DNA of 64,000 nucleotides from Sphingobacterium olei (GTDB taxonomy: Bacteria; Bacteroidota; Bacteroidia; Sphingobacteriales; Sphingobacteriaceae). The stretch lies in contig NZ_SUME01000007.1 in NCBI RefSeq assembly GCF_005048855.1, positions 62,001 through 126,000 on the forward strand, given 5' to 3'. The notes below the pieces were generated by a model. That model ran no database searches and was not told where the DNA came from. It worked only from the letters and a program-made list of their open reading frames with translations. How positions within the stretch are numbered: the first letter of the stretch is position 1; the number at the start of each line of letters is the position of its first letter. The position numbers were made by a program, and so were the translations under genes. Shown here piece by piece: positions 60,071 to 64,000 of the stretch.

Positions 60071-61789
60071 ATGAGTATTGCATTATCCGAACAGGAACAA
60101 CAACGCAGACAAAATCTTCAAGGCATCATCGATTTAGGAATCAACCCTTTTCCTGCTGATGAATTTGAAGTGAATGCTACTGCAGAAGATATATTGGAAA
60201 ATTACGAAAGAGATAAACTCAACTATAAGAGCATACGAATAGCTGGCCGAATTATGAGCCGCCGTATCATGGGAAGTGCTTCTTTCATTGAAATCCAAGA
60301 TGCTACGGGACGGGTCCAGGCCTATATAAAGCGCGATGATATATGTCCGGAAGAAGATAAAACGTTCTATAATACCGTTTTCAAAAAACTATTAGACATT
60401 GGCGATATCGTTGGTATTGAAGGTTATGTTTTTACGACGCAGACGGGAGAGATTTCCGTTCACGCACAAAAGCTTACCATTCTTACCAAATCTCTACGTC
60501 CGCTGCCAATCGTAAAAGAAGCCGATGGAAAAACTTTTGATGCTTTCACAGACCCTGAATTACGTTATAGAATGCGTTATGTGGACTTAATCGTCAACTC
60601 GCAAAACAAAGATATTTTTGTAAAGCGCACTAAATTATACAGCGCGATGCGTAACTTCTTTAACGAAGCAGGTTATATGGAGGTAGAAACCCCGGTACTT
60701 CAAGCTATTCCCGGTGGCGCTACCGCACGCCCCTTTATCACACATCACAATGCATTAGATATCCCTTTATACCTTCGCATTGCAAACGAGTTGTACCTAA
60801 AACGACTTATCGTTGGGGGGTTTGATGGTGTATACGAATTTTCCAAAAACTTCAGAAATGAAGGTATGGATCGCACGCACAACCCAGAGTTTACGGTCAT
60901 GGAAATTTATGTAGCTTATAAGGACTACAATTGGATGATGAAGTTTACTGAGCGTCTTTTGGAGCATTGTGCAACTGCCGTAAATGGCACAACAAAAGCA
61001 ATTTTTGGGGATCAAGAGATCGACTTTAAAGCACCTTTTAAACGTATTTCGATGACTGATGCCATCAAGCATTTCACTGGTTTTGATATCACTGGTAAAT
61101 CGGAAGCAGAGTTGCGCACAGCAGCTACTGAAATGGGAATTGCGGTAAATGAAACGATGGGTAAAGGAAAATTAATTGATGAAATTTTTGGAGAAAAATG
61201 CGAAGGTAAATTCATTCAACCGACCTTCATTACAGACTACCCTATCGAGATGTCTCCACTCACGAAGAAACATCGCGATAACCCGGAACTTACAGAGCGT
61301 TTCGAACTGATGGTATGTGGTAAAGAAATTGCAAATGCATATTCCGAACTAAATGATCCTATAGACCAACGTGAGCGCTTTGAAGATCAATTACGTTTAT
61401 CCGAAAAGGGAGATGACGAAGCCATGTTTATCGATCAGGATTTCTTACGTGCGCTTGAATATGGTATGCCACCAACCTCTGGCTTAGGAATCGGCATGGA
61501 TAGATTGATTATGTTCTTGACAAATACTCCATCTATACAAGAAGTATTGTTCTTTCCACAGATGCGCCCTGAGAAAGTCGTTAAAGGAGCGTCTGAAGAA
61601 GATTACATTATGCAGGGAATCTCAGCAGAATGGATTCCGGTACTTCAAAAAATGGGCTTTACTACCATTGAAGCACTCAAGGAAGCAAATCCAAACAAAG
61701 TATTTAACGATTTAGGCGGAATGCGCAAAAAGATGAAACTAGATATTCAAATGCCAGCTAAAGAAGATGTATTAAATTGGTTTAGCTAA
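60071..61789 (+). CDS. lysS: Lysine--tRNA ligase (class II)
   Basis: The 572-residue enzyme charges tRNA-Lys. The N-terminal OB-fold (IRIAGRIMSRRIMGSASFIEIQD) is followed by class II motifs: YMEVETPVLQAIPGGATARP (motif 1), FRNEGMDRTHNPEFTVMEIY (motif 2) and TSGLGIGMDRLIMFLTN (motif 3). A C-terminal extension of about 70 residues follows, with an HhH-like segment (LQKMGFTTIEALKEANPNK) that is common in Bacteroidota LysS. It is followed by a strong terminator. Confidence 0.98.
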   Translation: MSIALSEQEQQRRQNLQGIIDLGINPFPADEFEVNATAEDILENYERDKLNYKSIRIAGRIMSRRIMGSASFIEIQDATGRVQAYIKRDDICPEEDKTFYNTVFKKLLDIGDIVGIEGYVFTTQTGEISVHAQKLTILTKSLRPLPIVKEADGKTFDAFTDPELRYRMRYVDLIVNSQNKDIFVKRTKLYSAMRNFFNEAGYMEVETPVLQAIPGGATARPFITHHNALDIPLYLRIANELYLKRLIVGGFDGVYEFSKNFRNEGMDRTHNPEFTVMEIYVAYKDYNWMMKFTERLLEHCATAVNGTTKAIFGDQEIDFKAPFKRISMTDAIKHFTGFDITGKSEAELRTAATEMGIAVNETMGKGKLIDEIFGEKCEGKFIQPTFITDYPIEMSPLTKKHRDNPELTERFELMVCGKEIANAYSELNDPIDQRERFEDQLRLSEKGDDEAMFIDQDFLRALEYGMPPTSGLGIGMDRLIMFLTNTPSIQEVLFFPQMRPEKVVKGASEEDYIMQGISAEWIPVLQKMGFTTIEALKEANPNKVFNDLGGMRKKMKLDIQMPAKEDVLNWFS

Positions 61790-61795
61790 ATCAGT

Positions 61796-61837
61796 AAAAC
61801 GCAAGGTCTGGAAAATTTCCAGACCTTGCGTTTTTTA
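61796..61837. terminator. Terminator after lysS, bidirectional
   Basis: CGCAAGGTCTGGAAA and TTTCCAGACCTTGCG form a 15-bp perfect stem with AAAA on one side and TTTTTT on the other. It serves lysS and the convergent lipocalin-like gene. Confidence 0.93.
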
Positions 61838-61853
61838 TATTACAATCAAATAT

Positions 61854-62354
61854 TTATGCTGAAATTGATATGTCCTCGACCTCTTTTAACACTTCCTCGG
61901 TCACTTCTTTCTCAACCTTTTGCCAAGTAATATAAGAGTGTACAAGCCGACCATCCGATAAAATAGGATCTACCGATTTCTGATACAGCACATCGCCTTC
62001 AAAATCAATTTTCCGAAGCTGCTTACCACCTTCCCAATTTGGAAACAACGATGTTTGAATAGAATACAATACGCTTGCTGCCTTATTATCGACATTATAT
62101 TTTCCGCTAAAAGCAATATAGCCTCGCATTCTTTCTGTCAACTCATCTTCTGTCGCATTCATCCGGTCTCCCGAAACATATGTATGCTCTCGGGACGCGG
62201 AAATTTGAACAGACATATGTCCATCTGGAGCATAAATTAGTAAGCCTTTAGGAGACTTTCCCATTGGAAAACCGGAATCTCCGCCATCTAATGGAACTTC
62301 GATATAGGATAGTAGTCGCCATGTTCCTACAAGTTCATTTTTCAGTGATGCCAT
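61854..62354 (-). CDS. Lipocalin-like domain protein
   Basis: The 166-residue soluble protein has the small lipocalin_5 pattern: ELVGTWRLLSYIEVPLDGGD at the N-terminus, GLLIYAPDGHMSVQIS in the middle and RMRGYIAFSGKYNVDNKAAS, KIDFEGDVLYQKSVDPI. No signal peptide, so a cytosolic protein. Family members are often found in secondary-metabolite and stress loci; the ligand is unknown. Confidence 0.85.
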   Translation of the reverse strand: MASLKNELVGTWRLLSYIEVPLDGGDSGFPMGKSPKGLLIYAPDGHMSVQISASREHTYVSGDRMNATEDELTERMRGYIAFSGKYNVDNKAASVLYSIQTSLFPNWEGGKQLRKIDFEGDVLYQKSVDPILSDGRLVHSYITWQKVEKEVTEEVLKEVEDISISA

Positions 62355-62471
62355 TTGTTTTTATTTTACTACAATAACGCTAAAGTTCACTAAATAGTTT
62401 GTCACAAAATTGTGGTATTGTTATTTTCTTTATTTAAAATTTTAGTACATTTAAAAAAGGTTTTGACTGTA

Positions 62472-63359
62472 ATGATTTTATCCCCGATAGATACTGTAGC
62501 GCATATTTCCAAAGAAGATTTTATAGAAAACTATTTCAAGCCGCAAAAGCCAATTCTGATCAAAGGATTGGCAAGACAATGGAAAGATTTTGACAAATGG
62601 AATTTAGATTACATTTATCAAAAAGTAGGCAACCAAGAAGTGGGATTGTACGATAACAAACCTGCGGATCCCAATAAGGCTACTAACGAGCCCGTTACTA
62701 AGATGAGGTTTAAGGATTACATCAATCTTATCCGATCGACACCTTCTGACCTTCGGATCTTCTTTTATATCATTACAGATCATCTTCCTGAACTATTAAA
62801 AAATTTCAGCTATCCCGATTTGGGTTTTAAATACTTCAAGCGCATTCCTACCTTATTTTTTGGCGGCAGTGAGGCTCGGGTATTAATGCACTACGATATT
62901 GACTTAGGCGACCTCCTACATTTCCAATTTGAAGGCAAAAAGCGTGTGGTGCTTTTTGCTCCGGATCAAGCTCCTTTCTTATACAAAGTTCCTCTTTCGG
63001 TACACACTGTATATAATATTGACTATGAAAATCCGGATTATGAAAAGTTTCCAGCTTTAAAGTATGCCAAAGGTTACGAAATTTTCATGGAACATGGAGA
63101 TGCCCTATTTATGCCCAGTGGATACTGGCATTTTAATCGGTATTTAGAAGCTGGATTTTCGATATCCCTGCGGTCATTTCCCACTCACCCATCTCGTTTA
63201 ATAAATATGCTTAATGAAGTTTTCGTTATTCGATATACCGATAAAATCATGCGTAAGCTTTTCAAAAAAAAGTGGGTTGACCATAAACAACGTAACGCAT
63301 TTAAGAAAAGTCAAAAGGCACTTCAGCATTATCTTAGCACACATTCATCCAATGCTTAA
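62472..63359 (+). CDS. JmjC-like cupin (Fe(II)/2-oxoglutarate hydroxylase family)
   Basis: The frame opens at 62412, but the ATG at 62472 begins the cupin_8 domain (MILSPIDTVAHISKEDFIENYF), so I choose it; 295 residues. The iron site is visible as His-x-Asp in VLMHYDIDLGD and a distal His in FMPSGYWHFNRYLE. The lysine for 2-oxoglutarate lies probably in FEGKKRVVLFAPDQ. Relatives hydroxylate amino acid side chains in proteins, for example ribosomal proteins. Substrate unknown. It precedes the YchJ-like gene by 1 bp. Confidence 0.87.
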   Translation: MILSPIDTVAHISKEDFIENYFKPQKPILIKGLARQWKDFDKWNLDYIYQKVGNQEVGLYDNKPADPNKATNEPVTKMRFKDYINLIRSTPSDLRIFFYIITDHLPELLKNFSYPDLGFKYFKRIPTLFFGGSEARVLMHYDIDLGDLLHFQFEGKKRVVLFAPDQAPFLYKVPLSVHTVYNIDYENPDYEKFPALKYAKGYEIFMEHGDALFMPSGYWHFNRYLEAGFSISLRSFPTHPSRLINMLNEVFVIRYTDKIMRKLFKKKWVDHKQRNAFKKSQKALQHYLSTHSSNA

Positions 63360-63360
63360 T

Positions 63361-63735
63361 ATGAAATGTCCTTGCGGAAACGAACGAGATTTCAGTTCGT
63401 GTTGTGAAATAATACACCATGATCTCTCGAAAGCTGAAACGGCCGAAAAGTTGATGCGTGCACGATACACGGCTTTTGTATTAGGTAACATCGATTTTCT
63501 CTATCACACTTTTCACCCTACAACACGACGGTATCAGACAAAAAAAGAAATCGAATCCTGGGCAAAGCAAAACAAATGGATGCAACTTGAAATTTTGAAT
63601 TCGACGTATAGCACTGTAGAATTTAAAGCGTACTATTTAGATCAGCACTTTGATGTACAGGTGCATCATGAAAAGTCAAAATTTAAGCAAGTCCAGCATA
63701 TTTGGTATTATGCAGAAGGTATGTTAATAAATTAA
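63361..63735 (+). CDS. YchJ-like protein with SEC-C motif
   Basis: The frame can be extended to 63214, but it then overlaps the cupin; MKCPCGNERDFSSCCEII at 63361 is the natural start, with the zinc-binding CxC...CC of the SEC-C motif (124 residues; ATG at 63352 is an alternative). The rest, EKLMRARYTAFVLGNIDFLYHTFHP, matches the NTF2-like core of the YchJ family (UPF0225). Function unknown. It is 1 bp after the cupin gene, so both are cotranscribed. Confidence 0.88.
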   Translation: MKCPCGNERDFSSCCEIIHHDLSKAETAEKLMRARYTAFVLGNIDFLYHTFHPTTRRYQTKKEIESWAKQNKWMQLEILNSTYSTVEFKAYYLDQHFDVQVHHEKSKFKQVQHIWYYAEGMLIN

Positions 63736-63786
63736 CTGTTAACATAAACGTAACCTTATTTTTACAAGAGCCTAATAATAGACTCA

Positions 63787-63794
63787 TACATTTG
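63787..63794 (+). promoter_or_regulatory. -7 box (TACATTTG) for short terminal ORF
   Basis: TACATTTG fits TAnnTTTG and ends 22 nt before the ATG at 63817. Confidence 0.4.
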
Positions 63795-63816
63795 AATAAA
63801 TAAAAAACAATATGTT

Positions 63817-63912
63817 ATGATAAAAGACTTAGAATTAACACCCTTAGAAATCTTCTTTGAGAAAGCAGAATTGCTTTATGATGGAGACGATTATGTCGTA
63901 TTGGAAGATTAA
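63817..63912 (+). CDS. Very small acidic protein (31 aa)
   Basis: An ATG at 63817 opens 31 codons to TAA (MIKDLELTPLEIFFEKAELL then YDGDDYVVLED). A -7 box lies upstream at 63787-63794. The content is protein-like, but without comparison to other genomes it is unclear if it is a gene. The remaining 88 bases of the window show no feature. Confidence 0.45.
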   Translation: MIKDLELTPLEIFFEKAELLYDGDDYVVLED

Positions 63913-64000
63913 AAACGACTGTTTACTTAAACGTATAGGTTTAAGTAATTAAATTTAAAAACAAACACAATCCAACTATATAACAAAGGCTAATCTTCGA

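Overview
The window looks like a chromosomal segment of a Bacteroidota bacterium, most likely from the Sphingobacteriaceae (Sphingobacterium, Olivibacter or Pedobacter type); the genus cannot be fixed from the sequence alone. The reasons are the MurF-alanine racemase fusion, a DUF5103 type IX secretion plug protein, the futalosine menaquinone enzyme MqnC, a GlmU-like protein without a normal nucleotidyltransferase motif, and many promoters of the Bacteroidota form TTG-N19..21-TAnnTTTG. Shine-Dalgarno sequences are mostly absent.

Region by region. (1) 1-7.5 kb is an accessory island on the minus strand: a DUF6443/RHS protein cut by the window edge, a small secreted protein, a 1171-residue YD-repeat protein, and upstream several AT-rich orphan genes and gene remnants that look like toxin-associated or immunity genes. 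(2) 7.5-12 kb, minus strand: a secreted Gfo/Idh/MocA-type oxidoreductase, a small cytochrome c, two YceI-family proteins and an outer-membrane barrel, with a pair of REP-like palindromic elements in the middle. (3) 12.3-18 kb: small lipoprotein, DUF6157 and NTF2-like genes, glutathione peroxidase, then the plus-strand set D-lactate dehydrogenase, TatD hydrolase, TcdA, and a secreted SGNH hydrolase. (4) 18-28 kb: a DEDDh exonuclease/GIY-YIG fusion, the minus-strand run gpsA-hemF-M16-M16, an acetyltransferase preceded by a heptanucleotide tandem repeat, UbiB-like kinase, a small barrel protein and WbqC-like protein. (5) 28-38 kb: LpxL-like acyltransferase, GT2 glycosyltransferase, ligA, dapA, the T9SS plug protein, an amino acid permease, an SDR and small unknowns. 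(6) 38-44.9 kb: a degenerate LytS-like protein, DUF502 protein, MurF-Alr fusion, recX, small secreted proteins and a tRNA-Gly/tRNA-Leu pair. (7) 44.9-51.1 kb, minus strand: a tightly overlapping ligase-associated DNA damage response cluster (exonuclease, ATP-dependent ligase, Lhr-like helicase, PdeM) headed by a pyridoxamine-oxidase-like gene. (8) 51-64 kb: HAD phosphatase, TauE/SafE exporter, mqnC-scpB, a small acidic gene, an XRE regulator, the run GlmU-like/tpiA/prmA/mpl-like, rpmE2, lysS, a lipocalin-like protein, a JmjC-like cupin and a YchJ-like protein.

Most of the window is housekeeping. The parts most worth a second look are the RHS island with its orphan genes, the five-gene DNA repair run, and a set of promoters whose -7 box lies only 3-5 nt before the start codon, which predicts leaderless mRNAs and corrects the gpsA start. 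Several small acidic genes, too short for ordinary ORF calling, have their own promoter and terminator. No CRISPR array, complete insertion sequence, prophage, rRNA or replication origin was seen.
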